From MPNP01 sp965215545 (GTDB lineage: Bacteria; Pseudomonadota; Alphaproteobacteria; Rhodobacterales; Rhodobacteraceae), in contig OZ244066.1 in NCBI GenBank assembly GCA_965215545.1, positions 1,736,001-1,800,000 on the forward strand: DNA of 64,000 nucleotides, written 5' to 3'. A model generated the notes under the pieces. The model worked only from the letters and a program-made list of their open reading frames with translations, did no database searches and was not told the DNA's origin. This document shows, piece after piece, positions 9,254-19,112 of the stretch. The translations under genes and the position numbers were made by a program. The stretch's first letter is position 1. Every line of letters begins with the position of its first letter.

Positions 9254-9305
9254 GCAGATACCCTTGTGAATCTGGATTCTATTGCCAGAAATAGTATCAT
9301 ATGAT
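9225..9305. promoter_or_regulatory. Two-copy palindromic operator candidate
   Basis: ATCATATGAT occurs at 9225-9234 and again at 9296-9305, 71 bp apart (the shared core is TATCATATGAT). The first overlaps the -10 box of the operon. Two identical palindromes next to a toxin-antitoxin-like promoter fit autoregulation by the HTH protein, possibly with DNA looping. Confidence 0.55.
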
Positions 9306-9816
9306 GTCTTCCGGCTTCCGGGGGCAGCTATCCAGCCTTGCAATTTGCCGACCGTACCGCGGCCACTCGACGCGCAACGTTGCGCTTCGGTATCATCCAC
9401 AGACCTGTCAGTTCGCCCGAGACACCTTCGCATGTCGTGTCTCCGATTGGCACCGGTCAGGGTGGCCCGTGCCCTGCAGGGCCGCCCGCATTCCCACATC
9501 CTGCTCGGTGTCGCAAGCGTTCGGGACGGATGTCAAAGGTGGAATCCCTTGGGACGCAGCCGCCACTGCCCTCCTGTCTCCAAGAGGAACGGGAAGGAAT
9601 TGACGATCCCCCACCTGTCAAGTGCGTGTGCAGACGGTCCATCCTGGCCGGTGGCAGAACACGGCGCCCGCTCCGTGCCTGCGCCCAATGGTTCCCGATC
9701 TGTCCATCGGTCGTTTTGACGGGTCCTGCGCCGTGGCGTTCGAGGCCTCGGGTCCATACTGTCCTGAGTGAGATATTGCGCTGTCGGATGCCCTCTCCGG
9801 GGTGACCGTGCAACGA
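9306..9816. other. Gene-free interval with copy 2 of the dispersed repeat
   Basis: No gene is supported here. All open frames lack start signals and motifs. The right half carries the repeat described separately, and the 3' end of ileS follows. Confidence 0.6.
9605..9800. repeat. Dispersed intergenic repeat, copy 2
   Basis: Related to about 2785-2990. The best block is 9704-9728 (24 of 25 bases identical), with patchy similarity on both sides. See copy 1. Confidence 0.55.
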
Positions 9817-12753
9817 TCAGATCGAGGTCCCGGCCTCGAGTCTGGTGAGGGTTGCAGAACACCGGGTGCAGACATCCGGGTGGGCATGGGTGCCGACATC
9901 GGGACTGATCTTCCAGCAGCGGGCACACTTCTGACCGGTTGCGGTCTTGAAGAGGACGGCCACACCATCGACATCGGGCAGTGTGAAACCGTTCTCTGTG
10001 GTCCCCATCAATTCGATGTTCGAGACGATGCAGACATCGGCAAAGTCACTGGCGGCGATCCGGGACCGGAGGTCCGGGTCGGCGATGGCGAGGACCGGCG
10101 CTGCCTCCAGGCTGGAACCGATGTCCCTGGCAATCCGGTGGGGCTCGATGGCGGCGGTGACCACGCTGCGCACCCGGCGCAAGGCCCGCCATTTGTCGGC
10201 CAGAACATCATCCCGCCAGGAGGCGGGGATCGTGGGGAAGTCCCGAAGGTGAATGGACTGGTCAGGATCGCCGGTCACCGCCTGCCAGACCTCTTCCATC
10301 GTGAAGGTCAGGACCGGGGCGAGCCAGGCGGCAAGTGTGTCGAGCAGGATGGAAAGCACCGTCCGGGCGGACCGGGCAGCATGCGAGTCGGGGTGCTCGC
10401 AATAGAGCACATCCTTGCGGATATCGAAATAAAACGCCGAGAGATCAAGATTGATGAAGTCGAACAGCTGCATGAAGGCCTGGCGGAAACGGTAGGCTTC
10501 GTAATCGGCCCGGATCTGGTCATCAAGGACAGCAAGCCGATGCAGCACCCAACGCTCGAGTTCCGGCAGGTCGGGTGCATCAATGGCATGAGCTGGCTCG
10601 TGGGCACCGAGATTGCCCAGGGCAAAACGGAAGGCATTGCGCACCTTGCGATAGGATTCGGTGATGGATTTGAGAATATCGGTCCCGATCCGCTGGTCGT
10701 TTGTGTAGTCGGTCTGGGCCACCCACATCCTGAGGATGTCGGCACCATACGCCTTGACAATTTCAGCTGGTGCCATGGCATTGCCGAGTGATTTGGACAT
10801 CTTGCGGCCGTCCTGGTCAAGCGTAAAGCCGTGGGTCAGCACACCTCGATAGGGCGCATGACCCCGGGTGCCGCAGGCCTGCAGGATCGAGGACTGGAAC
10901 CAGCCCCGATGCTGGTCTGTTCCCTCAAGATAGAGATCGGCCATCCCGTCGGGCGGGCCATCCTGACGATCCCTGAGGGTGAAGGCATGGGTTGATCCCG
11001 AGTCGAACCAGACATCAAGGATGTCATCGATCTTGTCGTAGTCATCCGGGTCGTGAAGGCCCGCCAGAAATCGCTCCTTGGCCCCGTCCTCAAACCAGGC
11101 ATCGGCCCCCTCGCCCTCAAAGGCCGCGATGATCCGATCATTGACCCGCTGGTCCCGCAGCAGGAAGTCATCGGCATCGGCGGGGACATGGCGGCGGGTG
11201 AAGCAGGTCAGGGGTACGCCCCAGACCCGCTGGCGGGAGAGAACCCAATCAGGACGGTCAGCGATCATCGCATGCAGGCGACCCTGGCCGGTGCCGGGGG
11301 TCCATGCAACCTGGGTCTGGATGGCAGCGAGAGCCCGTTCGCGTATCGTTGACCCGAGCGTGTCCTGCCCATCGCCCACAGCCCTGTCGATATTGACGAA
11401 CCATTGGGGTGTGGCCCGATAGATGAGCGGGGCCTTGGAGCGCCAGCTGTGCGGGTAGGAATGGTGGATCCGCTGCAGGCCGGCCAGGGCCTGACGGTCA
11501 ATCAGATAGTGGATGATCTGATCATTGGCCGGACCCACATGGCCGTCGGCTGTATAGATCTCCAGGCCGCCGAACAGGGGCAGGGTGGTCCGGAACTTGC
11601 CATCTTCCGTGACATTGTGGGTCATGGTCAGGCCATGGTTCTGGGCGATGACATAGTCGTCCACACCGTGGGACGGAGCTGTGTGGACAAAACCGGTCCC
11701 GGCTTCATCCCTGACATGACCCCCCGGCAGCAGAGGCACATCGAATTCCCAACGATTGACATCCGGCTCGCCTTCGAGATCGAGACCACGGAAAGGGTGT
11801 GCACAGATGATCTTGGCGAGCGTGTCGACCGGGACCGGGACCAGACGCTTGTATCCCGTGACCCGGCAGGCTGTCATGGTGGCATCAGCGAGTGTGTCGG
11901 CCAGAATCAGCCGTGTGCCCGGTTGGAGCCAGTTGCCGTCAGGGGCCCGAGTGACCGTGTACAGGGAATGCTCAATCTGTGGGTTGTAGCAGATGGCCCG
12001 GTTGGATGGGATGGTCCACGGCGTGGTGGTCCAGATCGGGATTGACACTGGTCCGGTCAGGGATGGGTCAAGGTCCGGGATCCCGACGCAGACTGGAAAG
12101 AGGACATAGATCGATGTGCTGTCGATGTCCTCATACTCGACCTCGGCCTCGGCAAGGGCCGTCTGTTCAACCGTCGACCACATCACCGGCTTGAATCCCC
12201 GATACAGGGTGCCGTTCATGACGAACTTCATGAACTCCTCGGCGATGACCGCCTCGGCATGGAAGTCCATGGTCAGATAGGGATCATCCCAATTGCCGAT
12301 GATGCCCAGACGCTTGAATTCCTCCCGTTGGACCTCAATCCATCTGCTGGCAAAATCCCGACACTCCCTGCGCAGCTGCAGGCGCGGAACGCCTGCCTTG
12401 TCCAGACCCTTCTGGCGATACCCCTCCTCGACCTTCCACTCAATGGGCAGGCCATGGCAGTCCCAGCCGGGGACATACCGGGCATCCTTGCCCATCATCT
12501 GCTGGGAGCGCGTGACCATGTCCTTGAGAATCTTGTTGAGGCCATGCCCGATATGCAGGTTGCCATTGGCATAGGGCGGCCCGTCATGCAGCACAAAGAC
12601 CGGTCGATCAGCCTTCCGGCGCAACCGCTCATAGATGGCGAGGCGTTGCCATTGGGCAAGCAGGCCCGGTTCCCGCTCGGGGAGTCTGGCCCGCATGGGA
12701 AAGTCTGTGGCCGGCAGCTGCAATGTGTGACGGTAGTTGACAGTTCCGGTCAT
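9817..12753 (-). CDS. ileS: Isoleucyl-tRNA synthetase
   Basis: A 978-aa class I synthetase that charges tRNA-Ile. The HIGH motif is in ANGNLHIGHGLNK (residues 67-70) and the KMSKS loop in DGRKMSKSLGNAM. The editing domain carries WTTTPWTIPSNRA, and the C-terminus has a zinc knuckle with CARCWKIS and CTRC. Length is normal for the bacterial IleS branch with a C-terminal zinc finger. It is divergent from truA across a 258-bp gap. In many alphaproteobacteria ileS is followed by lspA; here the downstream side is the toxin-like module instead. Confidence 0.98.
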   Translation of the reverse strand: MTGTVNYRHTLQLPATDFPMRARLPEREPGLLAQWQRLAIYERLRRKADRPVFVLHDGPPYANGNLHIGHGLNKILKDMVTRSQQMMGKDARYVPGWDCHGLPIEWKVEEGYRQKGLDKAGVPRLQLRRECRDFASRWIEVQREEFKRLGIIGNWDDPYLTMDFHAEAVIAEEFMKFVMNGTLYRGFKPVMWSTVEQTALAEAEVEYEDIDSTSIYVLFPVCVGIPDLDPSLTGPVSIPIWTTTPWTIPSNRAICYNPQIEHSLYTVTRAPDGNWLQPGTRLILADTLADATMTACRVTGYKRLVPVPVDTLAKIICAHPFRGLDLEGEPDVNRWEFDVPLLPGGHVRDEAGTGFVHTAPSHGVDDYVIAQNHGLTMTHNVTEDGKFRTTLPLFGGLEIYTADGHVGPANDQIIHYLIDRQALAGLQRIHHSYPHSWRSKAPLIYRATPQWFVNIDRAVGDGQDTLGSTIRERALAAIQTQVAWTPGTGQGRLHAMIADRPDWVLSRQRVWGVPLTCFTRRHVPADADDFLLRDQRVNDRIIAAFEGEGADAWFEDGAKERFLAGLHDPDDYDKIDDILDVWFDSGSTHAFTLRDRQDGPPDGMADLYLEGTDQHRGWFQSSILQACGTRGHAPYRGVLTHGFTLDQDGRKMSKSLGNAMAPAEIVKAYGADILRMWVAQTDYTNDQRIGTDILKSITESYRKVRNAFRFALGNLGAHEPAHAIDAPDLPELERWVLHRLAVLDDQIRADYEAYRFRQAFMQLFDFINLDLSAFYFDIRKDVLYCEHPDSHAARSARTVLSILLDTLAAWLAPVLTFTMEEVWQAVTGDPDQSIHLRDFPTIPASWRDDVLADKWRALRRVRSVVTAAIEPHRIARDIGSSLEAAPVLAIADPDLRSRIAASDFADVCIVSNIELMGTTENGFTLPDVDGVAVLFKTATGQKCARCWKISPDVGTHAHPDVCTRCSATLTRLEAGTSI

Positions 12754-13011
12754 CTCAGGACGCTTTCACATGCAACGGCCGATGGGGTAGTGGGGCCAGC
12801 AGGCTCGACCGAAGTGACGGGCGGCCTGCCCCCTTGCCGATGCCACCCGGAGCCAGACAATCCATGATCAAATTCATTCACTGTCTTCTTGTTGGGGGCG
12901 TGTTCGCGAAGGGTTGCCCGTGCCACAACTTGCGTCGACACGACACCGCTTGCCCCGTAGACAATCCTGCCCGGTATTGCAATGGCCGACGGGTTGGCCC
13001 GACCTGAGTCC

Positions 13012-13824
13012 ATGACCGGAACCGCCTCCCGTTACGCCCTGCTCATCGAGTATGATGGCACGGGATATCACGGCTGGCAGCGCCAGGAATCCGACCAGAC
13101 CATCCAGTCCTGTCTCGAAGCGGCGCTGGTCTCCCTGACCGGTCAGACGATCACGGTCATCGGTGCCGGCCGCACGGATTCCGGTGTCCATGCCAAAGGC
13201 CAGGTGGCGCATATCGATCTCGGTACACCATGGGAGCCCGACCGCCTTGCCAAGGCCATCAACGCCCATTTGCGGCCGGAACGCATTGCCGTGCTCAATG
13301 CCGCCCGGGTCAGCAGGACTTTCCATGCCCGACTGGACGCGATTGAACGGACCTATCGCTATCGGCTGATCGTCTGCCAGGCACCGCTGGCCCTTGATGC
13401 CAACCGTGCCTGGCGACTCCATGGAGCCATGCAGGTCGAGCCCATCCGCATGGCCGCCCGGGACCTGTTGGGCCGCCATGACTTCACCACGTTCCGTTCC
13501 TCCCATTGCCAGGCGAACTCACCCATCCGCACCCTCGACAGGATCGAGATCGACACGCACCACGACACCCGGGGCCTGCATCTGACGCTGACCTTCACAG
13601 CTCGCAGTTTCCTGCACCGGCAGGTCCGGAGTCTCGTGGGTTCCCTTGTCAAGGTCGGACAGGGTGCCTGGCCACCGGCAGGGATTGCCCGCGCCCTGCA
13701 CGCCTGTGATCGGGCCGCATGCGGTCCCGTTGCGCCGGCCGCTGGCCTGACCCTCATGCAGGTCAGGTATCCAGACGATCCATTCGCCGGGGATCTCGCA
13801 GCAGTGAGTGGCCAGGCAGGGTGA
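13012..13824 (+). CDS. truA: tRNA pseudouridine(38-40) synthase TruA
   Basis: A 270-aa enzyme that isomerises U38-U40 in the anticodon arm. The catalytic aspartate is in GAGRTDSGVHA. Other family blocks are RYALLIEYDGTGYHGWQRQ, FHARLDAIERTYRYRL, DFTTFRSSHCQA and SFLHRQVRSLVGSL. The ATG at 13012 is chosen because the family normally begins a few residues before RYALLIEYDG; an in-frame ATG at 12982 adds ten unlikely residues. The gene stands alone, divergent from ileS. Confidence 0.96.
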   Translation: MTGTASRYALLIEYDGTGYHGWQRQESDQTIQSCLEAALVSLTGQTITVIGAGRTDSGVHAKGQVAHIDLGTPWEPDRLAKAINAHLRPERIAVLNAARVSRTFHARLDAIERTYRYRLIVCQAPLALDANRAWRLHGAMQVEPIRMAARDLLGRHDFTTFRSSHCQANSPIRTLDRIEIDTHHDTRGLHLTLTFTARSFLHRQVRSLVGSLVKVGQGAWPPAGIARALHACDRAACGPVAPAAGLTLMQVRYPDDPFAGDLAAVSGQAG

Positions 13825-14539
13825 CATTCTGGATTCAGCCATGGCAAGGCTGTTGATGGCGACTCCAGAGACATCATCGAGGAAACCGGTCATGGGCATG
13901 GCCAATCCACCCCAGTCAGGCGGCATTGTCAAGTGGCAATGCCCGGAACCGTTGGGGTTGACTGTGACGCGGTCGTCCGAGGGTCCGGGAGGCCCCCGTC
14001 AGGCGTTGTCGAAACCGTTCAACGGGTGTCCGGGGATTTCGGTGGACATGGCAATCCGGCTGTCGAGGACATTCGGTTCGGCACCGGAAACCTGATCCGG
14101 GATGCAGATGGTCCGGGATCTGTAACAGAACCGGGAACACATGGACGACCCTGCCCTGAATTCATTTTCCCCTGCATGAACGGCAAGAAATGGATGATGG
14201 ATCCTGATTCAGTGTTCGGTCCCGGTTTGCTGATGGGGTGCCGAGCCTGCAGATGTGGAGGGCCAAAGGACAGGCATGCGGGAGTGTATCATCACGGAAT
14301 GGAAGCGACATGAATCATCGGGAATTCCGCCCGCCCTCTGGCTGAAACCCGGCCACTGCACGAGTCTCTGCTCGCCCGGAGGGTGGTTTGTCAAGGCAAG
14401 ATGCGGAATCCTGCAGGATGCGGTCCGTCACGGGCGGTCTTCCATCGTGGCACGTTGGGTGCCGCGGGATGCATCTGGTCGCGAGCAATGGTGCCTGTGC
14501 ATCAAGGGGTGACCGGCCGCTCAAGCGTGCCGCGGGGTT
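13825..14539. other. Gene-free interval between truA and the RND pump
   Basis: About 715 bases in which I see no gene, clear hairpin or repeat. Open frames are short and have no recognisable domains. It contains the downstream flanks of two convergent genes. Confidence 0.55.
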
Positions 14540-17500
14540 TCAGGTGATGGCATGGGTTCCGGGATGGTGCCTCCTGTTCGGGAACATGGCGAAGTAGAGA
14601 ACCGGAGCGGCAAGCAGTGTCAGGATGGACGCAAAGGCCAATCCGCCCATGATCGTGACGGCCATGGACTGGAAAAATGCATCTCTGAGCAGCGGGATCA
14701 TTCCCAGGATCGTCGTGGCGGCGGCGAGAGCGACGGGTTTGAGGCGTGATGTTGATGCAGTGATGATGACATCTGTCAATCTCCAGTCAGCGTTTTTCTG
14801 TCGGGTGCTGTCGATTTCGCTGACCAGAACGATTCCGTTCTTGATCAGCATGCCCGAGAGCGAAAGGAGACCAAGCATGGCGGTGAAAGTGAAGGGCAGT
14901 CCAGTGCCCATGAGTCCCAGTGTGACTCCATTGACGGACATTGGAACAAGCAACCAGATGATGAGGGGCTGGCGGATGGCATTGAACAAGAGGACCGAGA
15001 TCAGGACCATGACAAGCGTACAGATCGGGAGTTGCCCGCTGAGTGCCGCCATTGCCTCCCGCGAACTTTCATATTCGCCGCCCCAGGCCTTCGTGTAGCC
15101 CGGTGGCACCGCCATGGAGTCAATGGCAACCTGCACTTCAGACTGCACATCCGCGACGACCTTGCCTTCGGCGACATCGGCCTCGACGGCAATCGTGAAG
15201 ACCCGATCCCGGCTCCTCATCACGGTGTTCTGGCCCTCAAATCGCAAACCATTCGTGACCTGTTCGAAGGGTATGAACTCATTCGTGGCGGCCGAATGGA
15301 TCACCTGATCGGTGAGTGCAATGTCCTCGCTGCGGCTTGCCCGCACAATGATCGGGATTTGCCGTTCGCCTTCACGATAGACACCGGCGCGTAAGCCATC
15401 CGTTGCATAGAGCAACGTTCGCGCGACATCGTCACGCGATATACCCGCCTCCTGGGCCCGGTCGGTTGCATAGACCGGGCGCAGGATCTGTTCCATTTCA
15501 CGCCAGTCAATCCGCGGTGCAACAATGTTCTGTGAAGCGGATGTCAACAGGGCCGCAGCAGTATCGGCCAGATTCCGCAGGACCTCGGGGTCGGGGCCGG
15601 AAAATCGGACCCCGATCGGAGCACCGCCGCTGGTCCCGAAGGCGAGACGATGGGCCCGCACCTCTGCGTCTGGTGTCGCGCTCCGGGCCAAGGTCTTCAG
15701 ACCGATGATCAGGGACTCGATCCCTTCAAGTGTCCTGGTCCGGACAATGATGTGGCCGTAGGACGGGTTGGGATCTTCTGCCTGATATGTCAGCATGAAT
15801 CGTGCCGCACCCTGCCCCACAAAGGTTGTGGTGGAGACAACATCGGGTTGTTCGGCCAGCCAGTCCTCAAGGACGGCAAGACCCAGTGATGTTTGATGGA
15901 TTGGTGCGCCCTGGGGCAGTTTGTAGTCAATGAAGAACAGTGGTGTATTGCTGTCGGGGAAGAACTGCTGCTTGATCTGGCCAAAGAGCATGAAACACGC
16001 CACAGTAATGGCGACAAGCAAGGTGAGGACAAGCCACCAGGCCTTCAGACACACCCTCAGAACGCCGCCATAGAGCCGGAAGAGGAGTCCGCCGTGCACA
16101 GATCGCCCTCCCGCAGCGTCTGCCAAAAACATGTAGTGGCCCAGCAGGGGCGTGACGGTCAGTGCCAGAATCCAGGACAGCAGGAGTGCAATGGCAATGA
16201 CAGCAAAAAGCGAGAACAGGAACTCGCCGGTCGCATCGGGGCTGAGGCCGATGCCGGCAAAGGCCATGATCGCGATCACGGTGGCACCGAAAAGCGGAAT
16301 CTGGATCTTGGCGGTCGCTTCATCGGCGGCATCCCGTGCCCGGCGGCCGCGCAGCATCGCGACCTGCATTCCATCGGCAACAACAATGGCGTTGTCGACA
16401 AGCATTCCCATGGCAATGATCAGTGCACCCAGAGAAATTCGCTCCATCTCGATGGAAAACAATCCCATGAAGAAGAGTGTGCCGACGACCGTGAGAAGGA
16501 GAGTCGAGCCGACCACAACGGCCGCCCGCCAACCCATGAAAACCGCAAGGACGACAACGACGATGCTGACCGACATGACAAGGTTGAGAAGAAAGTCGTC
16601 CGATGCCCGTTCAACCACATGATGCTGCTGGTAGATGGGATGGAATTCGATGCCGATCGGAATCTGTGGAACGATCTCTGCAAGTTTGGTGTCGACACGC
16701 TGACCCACCGCGATGATGTTCTCGGTTGCGAGTCCTGCGATTCCGAGGGTGAATGCATCGATTCCGTTGTGCCTTGCGATCAGGCTGGGATTGTGATCGC
16801 GGCCCCGATAGATATGCGCAAAATCACTCAGGGTCAGAAGACGCCCACCGACCCCCACAGTCAGGCTGGCAATGTCGGCGACACTGTCACTCCCCTCTGG
16901 TCTCTGGATCAGGATTCGCCCGCTTTCGCCCTGAATTGATCCACCCTCGGTGACCGAGTCGGCCTCGGCCAGTGCTGTCAGGATGACCGATGGCGGGCTG
17001 TTGAGATTTTTCGCCAGAACCGTGTCGGGTTCGATGTAGATCACTTCATCCGCCACGCCAGCAATATTCACATCCGCCACGCCGGGCACTGTCAGGAGTT
17101 CAAGGCGCAAAAACCGGGCGAGATCGTAAATTTCCCGGTCGCTGAATCCGGGGGCTGTCACGGCATAATAGAGCCCGTAGACATCGCCATAACCGTCATT
17201 GACGAACGGCGTTGATGTGCCTCGCGGCAGACGGGTCGCAGCGACCCGGTTGCGGAGTTTCGTCCAGATTTCCGGCAATTCGGATCCGTCATACCGATCC
17301 TTTATGTCCACAAAGATCAAGGACGTGCCCGGTTGGTTCATCGACCGGATTTCCCTGACCTCACTCATCTTCTGGATCTGCGACTCGATCGGGTTGGACA
17401 CTTCACGGGCAACTTCCTCGGCCGAAGCACCCGGGTATTCCGTCACGACAACGGCCGTCTTGATGGTGAAAGCCGGATCTTCCAGTCGGCCAAGTGTTTC

Positions 17501-17587
17501 AAATCCCCAGAATCCGCCACCAAGACAGAGCAGGATCCCGATCCATGTGTAGAGGGGACGCTCGATCGAAAGCCGTGCAAGACTCAC
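14540..17587 (-). CDS. RND efflux transporter permease subunit
   Basis: About 1015 aa. It is a full AcrB/MexB-type RND protein: first membrane helix after SIERPLYTWIGILLCLGG, porter-domain block EYPGASAEEVAREVSNPIE, and two sets of membrane helices (SIVVVVLAVFMGWRAAVVVG; LIIAMGMLVDNAIVVADGM). The intramembrane acidic pair of the proton relay sits in the latter (VDNAIVVADG). It pumps substrates outward using proton motive force. The start GTG at 17587 follows the adaptor gene stop by ten bases with AGGA upstream; longer upstream reading overlaps the adaptor. Substrates unknown. Confidence 0.93.
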   Translation of the reverse strand: MSLARLSIERPLYTWIGILLCLGGGFWGFETLGRLEDPAFTIKTAVVVTEYPGASAEEVAREVSNPIESQIQKMSEVREIRSMNQPGTSLIFVDIKDRYDGSELPEIWTKLRNRVAATRLPRGTSTPFVNDGYGDVYGLYYAVTAPGFSDREIYDLARFLRLELLTVPGVADVNIAGVADEVIYIEPDTVLAKNLNSPPSVILTALAEADSVTEGGSIQGESGRILIQRPEGSDSVADIASLTVGVGGRLLTLSDFAHIYRGRDHNPSLIARHNGIDAFTLGIAGLATENIIAVGQRVDTKLAEIVPQIPIGIEFHPIYQQHHVVERASDDFLLNLVMSVSIVVVVLAVFMGWRAAVVVGSTLLLTVVGTLFFMGLFSIEMERISLGALIIAMGMLVDNAIVVADGMQVAMLRGRRARDAADEATAKIQIPLFGATVIAIMAFAGIGLSPDATGEFLFSLFAVIAIALLLSWILALTVTPLLGHYMFLADAAGGRSVHGGLLFRLYGGVLRVCLKAWWLVLTLLVAITVACFMLFGQIKQQFFPDSNTPLFFIDYKLPQGAPIHQTSLGLAVLEDWLAEQPDVVSTTTFVGQGAARFMLTYQAEDPNPSYGHIIVRTRTLEGIESLIIGLKTLARSATPDAEVRAHRLAFGTSGGAPIGVRFSGPDPEVLRNLADTAAALLTSASQNIVAPRIDWREMEQILRPVYATDRAQEAGISRDDVARTLLYATDGLRAGVYREGERQIPIIVRASRSEDIALTDQVIHSAATNEFIPFEQVTNGLRFEGQNTVMRSRDRVFTIAVEADVAEGKVVADVQSEVQVAIDSMAVPPGYTKAWGGEYESSREAMAALSGQLPICTLVMVLISVLLFNAIRQPLIIWLLVPMSVNGVTLGLMGTGLPFTFTAMLGLLSLSGMLIKNGIVLVSEIDSTRQKNADWRLTDVIITASTSRLKPVALAAATTILGMIPLLRDAFFQSMAVTIMGGLAFASILTLLAAPVLYFAMFPNRRHHPGTHAIT

Positions 17588-17597
17588 CGAACCGGTC

Positions 17598-18734
17598 CTA
17601 CTTGGCGAATCCGGTGAAGCGTTGAACGCGCTCGCCGTCGGCCAGCAGTGCCGCACCACTTGCGACGATTTCCTGACCGTCCTGCAGTCCGGCAAGGACA
17701 CGAACGGCACCCTCCGTTGTCGGCGTGATATCGATCGGTATTCGCCGGACGACCCCTTCCGTCCCACTCGTTGGTTCAAAGACCAACACTTCTGCCGACC
17801 CATCATTGGCCGTGACAATGGCAGAAGACGGGATCAGAATCTGCGGTTCACTGCGTTTCAGAACAGCGGTGACTGTCACCGAGGAGCCCGGCAGAATGGT
17901 GTATTCGGCAGGGGGTGACATACCGAGCGTGATACGGAATGTCTGGCCGACCGTTGATGCTTCGGCATTGAATTCCCGGAGTGCCACGGCAAAGGTCCTG
18001 TCGATCGCCGGAAACTGTGCCGTCAGCTCGAAGTCGGGATCCTCGCCGGCAGACAGGAAGAGAACCTCGGGAACATCGATCACGATACGGAGATCGGACA
18101 TGTCATGCAGCCGCACCACGGGCATGCCAGCAGAAATTGAGGCGTAGTTTGCCACACTCCGGCTGGCGACCAACGCTGGAAAGGGTGCAACAAGGGTTGC
18201 ATGACGAAGCGACCGCTCGGCTTCCCTGGCAGTGATGGCCGACAATTCGGCCTGCGTCTCGGCATCATCAACCATGACCTGGCTGACTGCTGCGCCCTGC
18301 AACTGTTCAAGGCGGTCAAGAGTTCTGTTTGCCTGCGCCTCGGCCACGCGTGCTCGATCCAGTGCCAGCTGAAAAGGCTCCGGGTCAAGGCGGGCAATCA
18401 GACCTCCCTTGGCAATGGGCTCTCCTTCGATCGCCGGGAATTCGATGATCTGTCCGCTGACCTGAAAGGCAAGTTCAACCGTCTGCCTCGCCATGACACG
18501 ACCAAAGAACTGCCGCCTGATCGTCCCATCGGCCACGGCGACCGGCATGATTTTGGCGAAGCGAGGGGCTTCCTGCGCCTCGACCGGCACCCCGGTCGCC
18601 TGGACTGCCATGACGAAGCCACAGACCATCACGACCATGACAGGCCACCCGGACAGGAATCCCGCCCGCCCCCGTCCCGACAGGCATGGACATGCGACAC
18701 TCTCCATAAACCCTCGCGGTCTCAACACATCCAC
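17598..18734 (-). CDS. RND efflux periplasmic adaptor (membrane fusion protein)
   Basis: About 370-378 aa. An N-terminal hydrophobic segment (VMVVMVCGFVMAVQATG) is followed by the HlyD/MFP fold: FAFQVSG-type barrel-sandwich (VELAFQVSGQIIEFPAIEGE), a coiled-coil hairpin with LDRLEQLQGAAVSQ, and a beta-barrel domain (LIPSSAIVTANDGSAEVLV). It links the RND pump to an outer-membrane channel. ATG 18734 or ATG 18707 may be the start. It is first in a two-gene operon with the permease; no outer-membrane channel gene is adjacent. Confidence 0.9.
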   Translation of the reverse strand: MDVLRPRGFMESVACPCLSGRGRAGFLSGWPVMVVMVCGFVMAVQATGVPVEAQEAPRFAKIMPVAVADGTIRRQFFGRVMARQTVELAFQVSGQIIEFPAIEGEPIAKGGLIARLDPEPFQLALDRARVAEAQANRTLDRLEQLQGAAVSQVMVDDAETQAELSAITAREAERSLRHATLVAPFPALVASRSVANYASISAGMPVVRLHDMSDLRIVIDVPEVLFLSAGEDPDFELTAQFPAIDRTFAVALREFNAEASTVGQTFRITLGMSPPAEYTILPGSSVTVTAVLKRSEPQILIPSSAIVTANDGSAEVLVFEPTSGTEGVVRRIPIDITPTTEGAVRVLAGLQDGQEIVASGAALLADGERVQRFTGFAK

Positions 18735-19112
18735 CTCATTCCACAGTCGGATCTGACGTGAATGACATTACCTCACGCAGCGTCCCCTGACCACAGTTTC
18801 CCGAACTTCGCACTCAATCGAACCGGATACCATACATTGACAGTTGAGTCTCGACACAGACTGGCAAACGGTCCGGATGTGTCACTCTTGAGACGGTCTC
18901 CCATGGCTGGACAGGGGTGATTTCTGGGGAAGGCTCTCAGCCTGGTCCAGAAAGACATGATCGCATGAGGTCAGAACCCGGCTCTTTGAACCGGCCCGCT
19001 GGTGCATGGCGGTAAAAATTGACCCACCTGACTCGAATCAATCCGGGATCTCGTTCTCGAACTGTCCCTGATGGGACCATGTGCAGGAATCTGAGACGCA
19101 AGACGGAGCCAA
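18735..19112. other. Intergenic stretch, possible IS end
   Basis: No gene is seen. Around 19003-19035 the sequence GGCGGTAAAAATTGACCCACC resembles the terminal region often found at IS21-family ends, but no transposase remains. This resemblance is from memory and weak. Confidence 0.3.

Noticed and set aside
9802..10791. 329-aa plus-strand ORF
   Set aside because: Antisense to ileS; shadow frame.
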